A stretch of DNA of 64,000 bases from Triglochin maritima (GCA_963682175.1 OY821772.1:52908925-52972924); one strand, 5' to 3'. Positions 33,057-44,689 are shown, numbered from the stretch's first letter. Notes: generated by a model not told the origin, from the letters alone. Numbers and translations are program-made.

Positions 33057-34527
33057 GTCTGTTCGGAAATAGAAGACTGTGTTCGGAATAAGTTGTGAGC
33101 CTGTTCGGATTAAATGTTGCGGTTGTTCGGATTAAGTTGTGAGTCTGTTCGGATTAAGTGTTGGGTCTGTTCGGAATAAGAAGACTGTGTTCGGAATAAG
33201 TAGTGAGCCTGTTCGGATTAAATGTTGTGAGTCTGTTCGGATTAAGTGTTGCGTCTGTTCGGATTAAGTGTTGGGTCTGTTCGGAATAAGTGGTGGGTCT
33301 GTTCGGAATAAGAAGACTGTGTTCGGAATAAGTAGTGAGCCTGTTCGGATTAAATGTTGCGTTTGTTCGGAATAAGTTGTGAGTCTGTTCGGGTTAAGTG
33401 TTGCGTCTGTTCGGATTAAGTGTTGCGTCTGTTCGGATTAAGTGTTGGGTCTGTTCGGAATAAGTGGTGGGTCTGTTCGGAATAAGAAGACTGTGTTCGG
33501 AATAAGTTGTGAGCCTGTTCGGATTAAATGTTGCGGTTGTTCGGATTAAGTGTTGCGTCTGTTCGGATTAAGTGTTGCGTTTGTTCGGATTAAGTGTTGG
33601 GTCTGTTCGGAATAAGAAGACTGTGTTCGGAATAAGTAGTGAGCCTGTTCGGATTAAATGTTGCGTTTGTTCGGAATAAGTTGTGAGTCTGTTCGGGTTA
33701 AGTGTTGCGTCTGTTCGGATTAAGTGTTGCGTCTGTTCGGATTAAGTGTTGGGTCTGTTCGGAATAAGTGGTGGGTCTGTTCGGAATAAGAAGACTGTGT
33801 TCGGAATAAGTTGTGAGCCTGTTCGGATTAAATGTTGCGGTTGTTCGGATTAAGTGTTGCGTTTGTTCGGATTAAGTGTTGCGTTTGTTCGGATTAAGTG
33901 TTGGGTCTGTTCGGAATAAGAAGACTGTGTTCGGAATAAGTAGTGAGCCTGTTCGGATTAAATGTTGCGTTTGTTCGGAATAAGTTGTGAGTCTGTTCGG
34001 GTTAAGTGTTGCGTCTGTTCGGATTAAGTGTTGCGTCTGTTCGGATTAAGTGTTGGGTCTGTTCGGAATAAGTGGTGGGTCTGTTCGGAATAAGAAGACT
34101 GTGTTCGGAATAAGTTGTGAGCCTGTTCGGATTAAATGTTGCGGTTGTTCGGATTAAGTGTTGCGTCTGTTCGGATTAAGTGTTGGGTCTGTTCGGAATA
34201 AGAAGACTGTGTTCGGAATAAGTAGTGAGCCTGTTCGGATTAAATGTTGCGTTTGTTCGGAATAAGTAGTGAGTCTGTTCGGATTAAGTGTTGCGTCTGT
34301 TCGGATTTAGTGTTGCGTTTGTTCGGATTAAGTGTTGGGTCTGTTCGGAATAAGAAGACTGTGTTCGGAATAAGTAGTGAGCCTGTTCGGATTAAATGTT
34401 GCGTTTGTTCGGAATAAGTTGTGAGTCTATTCGGATTAAGTGTTGCGTCTGTTCGGATTAAGTGTTGCGTCTGTTCGGATTAAGTGTTGGGTCTGTTCGG
34501 AATAAGAAGACTGTCTGTTCGGAATAA
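33057..34527 (+). repeat. 22-bp tandem array 3 (between the two convergent MULE genes)
   Basis: About 67 units of the same family lie in one orientation (CTGTTCGGAWTAAG on the plus strand). Unit variants recur in order: AAGACTGTGTTCGG marks a subtype at about 33069, 33180, 33310, 33485, 33617, 33787, 33919, 34092, 34203 and 34355. This gives a higher-order period near 300 bp (about 14 units) in the middle. The array sits between the stop codons of MURA and the ULP1 gene. Confidence 0.95.
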
Positions 34528-34653
34528 AGTTAGCTTAAGAATGACATTGGTAATGTTTGTATTTTTACATGTAAATAGTTTGTGAACTGAATATGTAAAC
34601 ATTTTGTACATGTAAACCAAAAAATAAACAAAACTAAAAATATCTTTGTCTGT

Positions 34654-37600
34654 TTAGACCTGCACACACGACCGACGATCCCTAAGTAACATGACCGCCA
34701 ATTCACCCCTGATAGAGTGGATGGTATTGGGGTCCTTCTCCTTCGTAGGGTCAACATTCAACATTAGGCACCTTATCCAGTATAAAACGAAGGCGCCGCA
34801 ATCGTTGCTCCCCGGTGGTTGTTGTTGGCTCTCTTTCCTCAGGATTCTCAGGGGCCAGTCGACCTTGAGTAGATCCCTCCAGTATACAGCCGCATCCGCT
34901 GCTGCACATTCATGCTGGCCTACAGTCTGCTCCGGATCATCACCTTCGCCTAGCTCCCTAGAGAGACTGTTGAATGCCAAAATCTCTTTGGACGGGCCAT
35001 AGACAACCACCAGTGTCCAATGACCTGAAGACCAGCATGGTTGTGCGATCACGGTCTGTGTTGGAGACGCACCTACGATTTTAGGGAGGATAAAATCATC
35101 AACTTCTCTGCCTTGCCCTGCAAGAATTCGCCCCGACTCGAATGTGGATATGCATATAACTTTTTCTGGGTGGCGTCTTTCTTCGAGCACCGATAGCATA
35201 GCGTCGATAGTTTCATCGCTAATATCCATCCTAGGCGTTATAAGCTCCTTCAGGTCGGAGCGTTTTAAACTGCACATATCGCCTCTCCAGATGACCTCCC
35301 TATTGTCCTTGTTGGGTTCGGTCAGGTTCAGTAGCATTTTGACCTCATCAAATGACAACGTGCCCAATGCAGGCATGTCAACATCCGGCCTTTTTTTCTT
35401 CAGGCTCCTTTGAGCCGCTCTATCTTTTCTTTTTTGCTCTTCTTCCTGCTTATTCTTCTTGGCCAGATGTTCGCCTTCCTTCAGCTGCTGCTCAACGGTG
35501 GCCGTCGAGCGTTTTCTTTTCGCGACCCAGTTTGCTATCTGGGCCTTTCTTTCTTCTTCCTTCTCCTTCTTCTTCTTCTCTTCCTCCTTCTCCAGCATTT
35601 TCCTCTTTTCTCCCATCTTCCTCTCCTCCTCCCTCTTCTCCTCTTCTTCCTTCTTCCTTTCCTCCTCCCTTTTTCTCTCACATTCCTCCTCCTCCCTCTT
35701 CCTCTTTTCTCGTTCCTCCTCCTCCTTCCTCTTCTTCTTTTCTCGTTCCTCCTCCTCCTTCCTCTTCTTCTCTTCTTCTTCCTCCTCCCTCCTCTTTTCT
35801 TCTTCCTCCTCCTCCCTCCTCTTCTCCTCTTCTTCCTCCTCCCTCCTCTTTTCTTCTTCCTCCTCCTCCCTCCTCTTTTCTTCTTCTTCATCCTCCTTCC
35901 TCTTCCTATTCTCTTCTTCCTCCGCCTCCCTCTTCTTCCTATTCTCCTCCTCTTGCTCTAGCTCGTTCTCCCCACCAGGGACTCCAGTTGTCCCTGTCCC
36001 TCGAAGATATATAATATCTTTCCTGAGCCTCCCACACTCTTCCTGGGAAATCCTCAGTTCTTCCCTGAGGTCGTGTACCTGTTCTGTGGCCTTCTTAAGG
36101 GCAGCTTCGGCCCTCAGCCATTTTGTCTTCACCTCACTCAGCTCCAATTCTTGGAGCAGCGGATCGCATGGAATGCTGCAGTCTGCCAGTTGGAGCCTTG
36201 GCAAACTGACGGTTGAAGTTGAGCTCTTTCGAACAGGACCAATAAGTTGCAGCTCCCTTTCACTCATTGATGGAGCCCCCATCAGGTCGAACGTGCCGTC
36301 GTAAATTCGATGTAAGGTAATTCCACGTTCCTCCCATTTCCTCAGGGTTAATCGTTTCCCAAACATCTCCGTCCATCTTTTCATCCGTGGGAAAACTCCA
36401 GTTCTGGGCTCCCCCAATTTAAATTTCTCACAAAGCCACACCTTCAAATGGAAAGGAAAAAAATGAGAACTACTATACCAACGTACCTTCATATTCGAAA
36501 GACAACTGAATCCGAACATACATTAAACGTAAACCGAACAGACACCCAACTTAATCCGAACAGACGGACTTCTTATTCCGAACAGACACACGTCTTATTC
36601 CGAACAGACCCACCACTTAATCCGAACAGACCCACCCCTTAATGCGAACAGACTCACCATGTATTTTGAACAGACTCACAATGTATTCCGAACTGACTCA
36701 CAATGTATTCCGAACAGACCCAACACTTAATCCGAACAACCCCACCACATATTCCGAACAGCCCCATCACTTAATCCGAACAGACTCACAACATATTCCG
36801 AACAGACTCACAACGTATTCCGAACAGACCCACCACTTAATCCGAACAGACGCACCACCTCACCCGAACAGACGCACCACTTAATCCGAACAGACGCACC
36901 ACTTAATCCGAACAGACGCATCACTTAATCCGAACAGACGCACCACTTAATCCGAACAGACGCACCACTTAATCCGAACAGACACCCAACTTAATCCGAA
37001 CAGACTCACCACTTAATCCGAACAAACGCACCACTTAATCCGAACAGACATCCAACTTAATCCGAACAGACGCACCACTTATTCCGAACAGACTCACCAC
37101 TTAATCCGAACAGACCCACCACTTAACCCCGACAGACCCACCACTTAACCCGAACAGACCCACCATTTAATCCGAACGGACCCACCACTTAATCCGAACA
37201 GACCCACCACTTAATCCGAACAGACACACATCGTCTTCCGAAAAGAACAAAAACAAAAAAAGAGGAAGAGAGGAAGTGTGAAGCAGGAACAAAAACTTAC
37301 GTGTAGTATGGCAACACAACCTTCGACGTTCCCCTGCCTCATTATGAAATTCCCTGCCTTTTTCCTCTCCTGCAGTTCTAAACTTGCTTTCTCGAGGCCT
37401 CCAACCAGGGTTTTGTGAACTGCACTTGCCCATGCGTAGTTGCTTAGGCGTTTGATGTTCCTCATAGGGTGCATGAACCATTCCTTCGGTCGCAGCGTTC
37501 CATCATAGAACAAAAAATTGTTGAAGATGAAAGAAATCAGGAGACGAACGTACTCCTCCGTCTCGCCCATGGTACTGTTTGCCATGAGATGAACTAAAAG

Positions 37601-38061
37601 TTGGGTGTTGTCAAGGTTCACCCCGTCTCGCTTCTGGACGCGCAATGGTTCCATCACCACGGCCTTCCCATGCGTACGTAACCCCAAAATTAGGGCGATG
37701 TCTTCCGGTGTAAGGGGAACTACCCCTGATCCTATTCTCAGCCCCACCTCCTCCGTATCGTAGTGCTCGACGAACCAACCGACTATTTCGTTGTCCGTCG
37801 TAATGTTAGGAAGGTTTAGGAAGTGACCGAATGGGGTGCTACGGAAAGCCTCCTTCTCCACCTTATTCATCCGGTCAAACTGCTTTCGGATGGCCTTCCA
37901 GGAGCATCGTGATTCCCGGAAGTAGTACGTGGTTCCCTAAAACCAATAATTTAATAAACGGAAGTTCATCAAAAAAAATAACGACCCACGGAAAGAAAAA
38001 ATTAGAGACCCACCGGTTCTGGGACGTGTTCGATATCGACGGCCGGAGTTGAAGATTCCAT
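34654..38061 (-). CDS. Plant-mobile-domain-like / ULP1 (C48) protease fusion of a MULE, 823 aa
   Basis: Three exons (38061-38014, 37936-37301, 36441-34654) join in phase through GT-AG introns; intron 2 holds a 22-bp array. Residues 17-270 resemble the plant mobile domain/DUF1985 type ([31 protein letters not shown]). A coiled coil follows at about 325-370. Residues 388-535 are a run of Glu, Lys and Arg. A C48 SUMO-protease-like domain closes the protein: H702 (SSGHWTLVV), N719 (AFNSLS) where the family has catalytic Asp, and C776 (GSNDCGAF). C48 enzymes remove or process SUMO-like tags; here the Asp-to-Asn change may weaken catalysis. The frame is intact throughout, unlike MURA in the same element. 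The role in transposition is unknown. Confidence 0.85.
36513..37232 (-). repeat. 22-bp tandem array 4 (intron 2 of the ULP1-type gene)
   Basis: About 33 units, on the plus strand CTTAATCCGAACAG followed by ACGCACCA-type variable bases. On the sense strand of the ULP1 gene this reads CTGTTCGGATTAAG, the same sense orientation as in the MURA intron. It fills most of the 859-bp intron, which has good donor (GTAAGT) and acceptor (TTTGAAG) sites. Confidence 0.93.
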
Positions 38062-38411
38062 TATCGTTTACAAGGTGCGCTTCACAGGGAAAGAAAGTCG
38101 GGAATGCTTCACAGGTGCGCTTCCTACGTTCACAGGTAAGAAAGAAAGAAAGCGAGAGTCTCCCTTTTGTTCTGGATATGTTATCTTCCTCGGTATCCGA
38201 ACCGTCGTTCGTAGGGTGTCTGCCGCTGTCTAATCTGGAAACGAACCGTCCTTCTTCGAAAACCGTCAAAAAAAATTTAAAACAATTTGAGGCGCGTTCG
38301 GAAGGAAAGCGTGACATGGCAATCCGAGTAGACGCTGACTCATCCACTTTTTGAAGCCACGTAGGGCGCGTCCGTGACGCCCGCGTCCGTGTATAAGGAC
38401 TCTAAACTATT

Positions 38412-39053
38412 TGGTTCAAATTTGGAACACTAGTATTTTCAAAATACTTGCATTTTAGTCGATCTTTCTCAATTATCATCTTAAATGAAGTTGGAGGTTG
38501 TTGTTGAGAGAATTGAACCAACATAATCATTGAACACGCAAAGGTAACAAAATTTGTTGCGAGTAGGAATTCACAATAAAGAGTGTGAGACCCACGCTGA
38601 ATTTGAAGTAATCTTCTTAGAGATAAAAGCATTGTGAGATTTGTTCGTCATTCAGAATTCACGCCTCCGTTCATCCTCACACTAGTGCTCAAAGCAATAT
38701 GGAAATTAATCGAGTGGTGGTTAATATAGATTCATTGGTTGAAATTTCATGGGAAAAGTAAATAGGTTTGAGATACAAATCAAGAGTCGTATTCATAATT
38801 ACAACAATGTTTTGGTTGAAAATGATATTCACGCGGGTTCATCCTTGTTTTGTGTTAGATGAAAGAAAAAGTTAGTAACATGATAGTCCATAGTTTGGAA
38901 AACGAATGATATTCATACTTACAATTTTTCAATTTATGAAATAAATTATATAGTTGTGCAAATACATGGATGTGTGACTACTTATTTATCATTATTTATT
39001 ATAACTTCGTGGGAAAATTTTACATTTTTACCCATTTTACAATAAATGGTTCT
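38412..39053. other. Intergenic, no gene recognised
   Basis: AT-rich sequence between the 8.7-kb MULE and the next hAT element. The ORF at 38402-38632 (-) shows no motif. I see no repeats. Confidence 0.5.
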
Positions 39054-39061
39054 AACAAAAC

Positions 39062-42000
39062 CAACGTTTACGTAGGCGACCGCCTAGGCGTTAGGCGGTC
39101 GCCTAGGCGGTCGCCGGTGGCGGTGGTCGCCTGGGCGACCACCGCCTTTCGCCCAGCAGAGCTGGGCGAAATAGGCGATCGCCTAGGCGATCATTTCGCC
39201 TAGGCGAGAGCCGTTGGAGGCTCTCCAACGGCTCTCTCCTTTTAATTTTTTTATTATTTTTTTTTTCAAAAATTACAACTTTGCCACTAGCCCCAAATCC
39301 TATATAAACCCCTCCAAACCTCTTCATTTTTCACACATCTCTCATTCTCTTCTTCTTCATAATCCTATTCTCATCATCAACCTTCCTAATCATCAAGTTT
39401 TGCGATTAAGTCTCCGGTCTGGTGCTTAGTTTTGAAGTTGGAAAGTGAAGTCTCCGATCCGTTTCTTCATTCTTCAACCGTCAAAATCAAGTGCACTCTT
39501 TCTAACTTCTCTTTAGAATTAAATTAATTAGTATTTTATTTTCATATTAGTCTAAATTTTATATTAGTCTAGTTTTAAGATATGGCTTACGTACCCGGCA
39601 CTAGTCTACCTATGCATCACGAGAGTTACGATGACCTAAGACCTACCCGTACAAATGACCCCGGTTGGAATACTGCCCATTACATTAGCGCTAATGATAA
39701 AAATTGTATTGTCTGTGAGTTATGTGGTAAGGAAACTAGAGGTGGTATAGCCCGTCACAAACAACATCTTGCACACACACCCGGTAGCAATGCTAGACCT
39801 TGTGATAAAGTTCCTGACTCTATTAAACAAGACATAACTGCATACATGATTAGAAACAGTAGGACATTACAAAACGAAAATGTATGTCTTGATGATTATG
39901 TAGACCGAGAAAACATAGAATTTGATCTAGAAACCGGGTCGGGTTCCGGTTCTGCTCCGACCCCAACCTCCCGTTCTCGCCCCGTTCCTGGTCGAAAGAG
40001 ACAAAAACAACGTTTGTGGGCACCATTTTGCGGACGTGGGAAGGACGTGGTTTCCGGCCCCCAACAAACAACCATCGAAAGAACCTTTAGAAAAGAAGAT
40101 AGGAAAACAATTAATCAAAAATGGGCTAGGTTTTTCTATAGATGTGGTATATCATTCAACACTGTAAGGACGCCTGAGTGGAAGGAAGCAATATCCGCTA
40201 CTAGTACTTACGGACCCGGACTTAAACCCATGACGTATCATGAAGTTAGTGACTCGTGCCTTAAACAAGAAATTGACTACACTAGAGGTATACTAGAATC
40301 GTACAGACAAGATTGGGCAACATACGGGTGCACGTTGATGACAGATGGGTGGACTGATAGGTCCGGTAGGAGTATAATCAATTTTCTAGTAAATTGTCCG
40401 ACAGGTACCATGTTCATGAGGTCTGTAGATGCTTCCGGTCACTCTCACACCGCAGACTACCTGTACAAGCTGATGGACAAGGTAGTTGGCGAGATTGGCG
40501 AAGAACACGTTGTTCAGGTGGTCACCGACAACGCCGCCGCGTACGTACTTGCCGGTAGGATGTTGCAACAAAAAAGAAGGAGATTGTTTTGGACTCCCTG
40601 TGCAGCGCATTGCATCGATCTCATCTTGGAGGATATTGGCAAGTTGTTTTTGAAGACTATTGCTTTAGCTCGGAAGATCATCAAACATTTCAACAGCTCT
40701 GCCATGTTGTTGAAGAGGATGCGAATTGCCATTGAAGGGAACCTGCTACGCCCTGCTGTCACGAGATTTGCCACCGCATTTCTGAGTTTGCAAAGGTTAT
40801 TTCTGAAGAAAGACAAACTCCGAGCCTTTGTTGTTTCCCCGGGGTACAACGATCCTAATGCAAGTTGGATAAAGAACAAGAAAAAGAAGGAGATCTCTAC
40901 TGAAGTTGCCGAGACCATTCTACAAAGTGGTTTCTGGACCAACGTCGTAAAGGCACTGAAGGCCTCACAACCTATGGTTCAGGTTCTTAGACTTGTTGAC
41001 GGCGATGAGAAACCAGCGATGGGATATCTGTGTGACGCAATGGAGAAAGCCAAAGAACAAATCATGAGGAACTTTGACGGAAACCCGAGGTTGTACAAGC
41101 AAGTCATCGACCTCATCGACACCAGGTGGGGTCCAGGGAAGATGATGTCATCACCGCTACATTCTGCTGGTTTCTTACTCAACCCTGGTACCTTCTTCTC
41201 CGTCCCACCTCAGGATCGAAATATAGCTTTCAATGAGCATATGCCTGGATTCATGGATGTCGTAGAGCGGCTCGTCCCCACTCCTGCAGAACAAGACAAG
41301 ATTTGCGGTTTACTTGATCGTTACAAGAACTCCCTCGGAATATTCTCGAGGGATATGGTCGTCAGACAAAGGTCGGAAAGAAGACCTATAGATTGGTGGC
41401 AATCGTATGACGCAGACATGGGAGAGACTGCATTACAGAGGTTGGCCATGAGGGTGTTGGGATTGACATGTTCGGCATCAGGTTGTGAGCGGAATTGGAG
41501 TGTCTTCGAGCAGTTGCACTCAACGAGAAGGAACAGGTTGGCTGTGAAGAAGATGAATGACTTGGTGTATGTGAACTACAACCAAAAGTTAAGGCAAAGG
41601 TTTCAGCAAAGGATGGAGAAGCCTGGATTTTATGACCCCATCAGTGTGGAGTACGATCTCTTCGACGAGCATCCGTGGTTGGTAGAAACTGAAGATCCGG
41701 TCTTCGCTGGAGAGGAGCTTACATGGGCCGATGTCGAGGAAGCAGCTTTGGGACATTCTTCTTCACGGAGACGCTTTGCTCGATCCATGTCCACTGCATC
41801 TGACCCGCGGTGTTCTACTGCATCTGACGCGCCATTATTAGGTCGTGGCATGGATGATGCCATCGTTCACATCAGTTCTAGAGATCCAGGTGCATCGAGT
41901 TCTCAACCACCGATGGACATCGACGAGCAATATGTCCAAACCGACGATGAAGAAACTGAAGAAGATGATGTCTACGTCGACAATCCGAATGAGAACGACT

Positions 42001-42470
42001 CCGACGACTCTGATGGTGGTGGAGGATATGATATGGTTCCCAGTTGGACATTAGATCAATGTGTCCAATGGAATTAGTTAGTTAGCTTGTAATTCTACTT
42101 TCTCTTTTATCTACTATTGTATGAACTCTGAGTTACTTTGTAATCGTACTACTGAGCAATAAATTGTATACCTAAGTGTTTAGGTGGGTAGAGGGGGTGC
42201 CTAGTGAGGCCTTGGTCGAGGAACTAGGTGTCTTTTCGAAGCCTAAACATGTATGGTAGTTTTAGAAAATATTTGTGTATTTTTTTCTATTTTTCCCGAT
42301 TTTTCCTGATTTTTTTATCTATTTTATGAAAATTAATTGAATTTAAAAAAAAAAAAAATTACCGCCCAGCCCTGGGCGGTCGCACAACCGCCTAGGCGAT
42401 CGCCCAGGCGACCGGACGCCGCCGGCCGCCTAGGCTCGCCTAGGCTCGCCTAGGCGGTGCCTGAACGTTG
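39062..42470 (+). mobile_element. hAT transposon, complete, 3409 bp
   Basis: It is flanked by a perfect 8-bp target duplication AACAAAAC (39054-39061 and 42471-42478). The left end starts CAACGTTTACGTAGGCG and the right end in reverse starts CAACGTTCAGGCACCGCC. Both subterminal regions (39074-39210 and 42361-42456) are packed with the palindrome CGCCTAGGCG and half-sites, the likely transposase-binding repeats. One intact 831-codon transposase ORF lies between. Candidate autonomous element. Confidence 0.93.
39582..42077 (+). CDS. hAT transposase with BED-like zinc finger, DUF659 and dimerisation domain, intact (831 aa)
   Basis: The single ORF runs from ATG 39582 to TAG 42075-42077. An N-terminal zinc finger has C45 and C48 (CELCGK) and H59 and H62 (RHKQH). 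A low-complexity Pro/Arg linker follows. Residues 210-360 carry the DUF659/RNase-H-like core with LMTDGWTDRSG and VVTDNAAAY, giving the two expected Asp residues, and CAAHCIDLI. The C-terminal hAT dimerisation block has CERNWSVF and NRLAVKKMNDLV at about 640-680. The tail is acidic (runs of Glu/Asp around 805-820). No stop or frameshift is seen and termini and target duplication are intact, so activity is possible. The protein binds the subterminal repeats and moves the element by cut and paste. Confidence 0.95.
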   Translation: MAYVPGTSLPMHHESYDDLRPTRTNDPGWNTAHYISANDKNCIVCELCGKETRGGIARHKQHLAHTPGSNARPCDKVPDSIKQDITAYMIRNSRTLQNENVCLDDYVDRENIEFDLETGSGSGSAPTPTSRSRPVPGRKRQKQRLWAPFCGRGKDVVSGPQQTTIERTFRKEDRKTINQKWARFFYRCGISFNTVRTPEWKEAISATSTYGPGLKPMTYHEVSDSCLKQEIDYTRGILESYRQDWATYGCTLMTDGWTDRSGRSIINFLVNCPTGTMFMRSVDASGHSHTADYLYKLMDKVVGEIGEEHVVQVVTDNAAAYVLAGRMLQQKRRRLFWTPCAAHCIDLILEDIGKLFLKTIALARKIIKHFNSSAMLLKRMRIAIEGNLLRPAVTRFATAFLSLQRLFLKKDKLRAFVVSPGYNDPNASWIKNKKKKEISTEVAETILQSGFWTNVVKALKASQPMVQVLRLVDGDEKPAMGYLCDAMEKAKEQIMRNFDGNPRLYKQVIDLIDTRWGPGKMMSSPLHSAGFLLNPGTFFSVPPQDRNIAFNEHMPGFMDVVERLVPTPAEQDKICGLLDRYKNSLGIFSRDMVVRQRSERRPIDWWQSYDADMGETALQRLAMRVLGLTCSASGCERNWSVFEQLHSTRRNRLAVKKMNDLVYVNYNQKLRQRFQQRMEKPGFYDPISVEYDLFDEHPWLVETEDPVFAGEELTWADVEEAALGHSSSRRRFARSMSTASDPRCSTASDAPLLGRGMDDAIVHISSRDPGASSSQPPMDIDEQYVQTDDEETEEDDVYVDNPNENDSDDSDGGGGYDMVPSWTLDQCVQWN

Positions 42471-42949
42471 AACAAAACCATTATCCAAATTAATAGAAGG
42501 GCCTTTTGATTTTCAGAAATAAAAAATCCAGTACGATTCCTCTGTTCATCAAGTTTCTTCAATGATTTGATTCATGAAAAAACAATCCAACCGCCACTTA
42601 AGCCCCCACAAGAGAATGTCGGGTACGAATGGAGCTACCTTCTAAAACAACACTTAATCATGCACACACCAACTTCAACTAAATTATGTTACAATCACTG
42701 AACATATATTAATAACAAACAAACTCCATCCACCTCCCATATCCACATCCATTATTAATTTATTCTAGACTATAAGAAAATTATCCAATGTCCATAAAAA
42801 ACGACCGAAACCGAATTTAGATTCTGGTTGACTCCGGAACGGGATTGTTTGCGCACGGAGACATGAATTCCGTCGGATTATGTGGTATGTATAAAATTTT
42901 CTTTGAGTTTTCCGTCACTTTGAGATCGGAAAGCCACGAAAATCGATTT

Positions 42950-43135
42950 TTTTTGTCGACCGTCAAACATTCGGTTCACCGAAATGATTGTAACGGACGA
43001 CCGAACATATTTCGGTACACCGAAATCGTAACTGGAATGACCCGTTTGGACGACCGAACTTAGTTCGGTCTTCCGTTTATGTTCACTCTGAGAAGTCTCA
43101 TTTCGTTAGACCGAAACTAGTTCGGTCGTCCGTTT
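42950..43135. repeat. Dyad-repeat cluster resembling the LTR U3 clusters
   Basis: This stretch has CGGTTCACCG, CGGTACACCG, and the related ACCGAACTTAGTTCGGT and ACCGAAACTAGTTCGGT. The arms are those of the clusters at 44.7, 45.8, 59.3 and 63 kb. No LTR boundaries are visible, so it is probably a fragment of a related retroelement. Confidence 0.6.
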
Positions 43136-44117
43136 TCCTTATCCAAACTGTTGGAATTTTTACATTGTGCTTAATTTTCAGGAGACGCTGCCCCTTTTTA
43201 ACACCCGCCACCTCATCGGCGAGGTGGAACCCCGACCGACCCGTCGCAGTGGGCATAAGAAATATGAGCAAACAACAGAAATCTTCCTTTCCCAAATCAT
43301 TTTCCGACCCATGCATAAACAACAAAATCCAGTCAAAAGGAAACTATTTTTCACTGGATTCAGTTTTCATTTACTTTCCGGTTGACTTCGAAAATCACTT
43401 TCCGTCACTTTCCACACCACTAACATCCCCATGATCACATGAGAAGAAAGCTGCAAATACGTGGAGGATACGATGCCAAGTATTGATGACGGGACACCAC
43501 ACCGCCCAACTCACCACCAACTCCTCCCACGCCTTCATCATCATCATCTCCGTGGGGAAAATAATGTGCCCCCCTCCAATTCCATGTCTTTGGAGGGCCG
43601 TCCTTCCAATCACAACTTGCCACGTGGACTGCAATGGGAAATTATTAGGGTTGGCTGGTCTCCACTATGGTTGCGGTCGTTCGGGCTGTTGTTTTCACGT
43701 GCGGGGTTGTGGTTGGTTTTGCCCAACTTTTTGTTGGTTTGTTGTTCGAATTGGTTCCTCGACATGCTTTTTAAAGTCTGTTGTCTTTTAATCAGATTGC
43801 AATTTTTGTGAGTGCGCTCGTCTTGGTTACGAATCGTTTTTAGATCACAATAACTTCAAGTTCTTGGAGCTATTGCTGTGGCATACAAATATGTTTGTCG
43901 TTTGATTGTTTGAAATTTAATTTAATTGATTACCATCTAGAATTGTGTGGTCCGCAAAACATCCATATACCACTCCATGATTGTTGGATTACCACATCCA
44001 TAAATATAATGAACCAAATCCAACCGACCAAGGTGCATGATTTTAGGGATGATGATTAATTGATTAAACTAGAGATTGTGCATTGTCTCCTTCGTCATTG
44101 GGAAACCATGACACGGC

Positions 44118-44119
44118 AT

Positions 44120-44157
<38 letters not shown>
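44118..44157. repeat. (AAT)n microsatellite
   Basis: About thirteen uninterrupted AAT units. Confidence 0.95.
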
Positions 44158-44689
44158 TCCATCAAAAATTGCGGCCAAGAATGGATATATAGGATTTTAT
44201 TAAAACACAACGGCCGGATAGGATTCTTTATAATCTTTAATTTCCACTTGATGTGACTTAAGATTTGGCACAATCCTACAAACTGAAAGCTACAAATATG
44301 CATAACATATTACTTAAGAATGAAATACCAAACATATATAGTCTCATATTTCCTGCCGCTGTAATGGAGGTGCGGTCGTGAAATATAGGGTTGGGGATGT
44401 CTGAACGAAGGGAATGTATTCTAAAAGTTTACTTTTAAATGTCAGTTATTATGAATTGAATGAGAAATCATTTTGTTCATTGTTTATGTTATTCGTCTTT
44501 TAGAAGTGTTAAGGAAGATGCTCTTGGTCATTAACCGTAGAGCTCTAAAAGATATTGGTTTACATAAATCAAAATATATTCGCAATCATGGTAATTGACA
44601 TTGGACATTAATTACCGAGTTAAGATTGTCGTGTTGGTCATAGATCATTGTAGCTCTACAAGTGAGTGACAACACGGGTACAAAAAAGA

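Larger units (their letters stand above)
29698..38402. mobile_element. 8.7-kb Mutator-like element with MURA and ULP1-type protease genes
   Basis: TAAACTATT lies directly outside both ends (29689-29697 and 38403-38411), a perfect 9-bp target duplication. The left end starts GGAAAATGTTTAGTGGACGC. The right end in reverse starts GAGTCCTTATACACGGACGC. Both continue with GC-rich runs (CGCGCGTCC..., GGGCGTCAC...) to a TGTGGCC or CGTGGCT block. Inside are a MURA transposase (+), a convergent gene for a plant-mobile-domain/ULP1 protein (-), and three 22-bp tandem arrays. MULEs carrying ULP1-like genes are known in plants (Kaonashi type in Arabidopsis). The array-filled introns are not something I know from that type. 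Confidence 0.88.

Noticed and set aside
33057..34527. Regular direct repeats with variable parts, resembling a CRISPR array
   Set aside because: The period is 22 bp with no unique spacers, the variable parts recur in order, and the setting is a plant transposon. It is a minisatellite.
35352..36304. Long ORFs on the plus strand (183-281 codons, Ser/Pro/Leu/Phe rich)
   Set aside because: They are the antisense of the Glu/Lys/Arg-rich region of the ULP1-type gene; the low-complexity sequence leaves all frames open.
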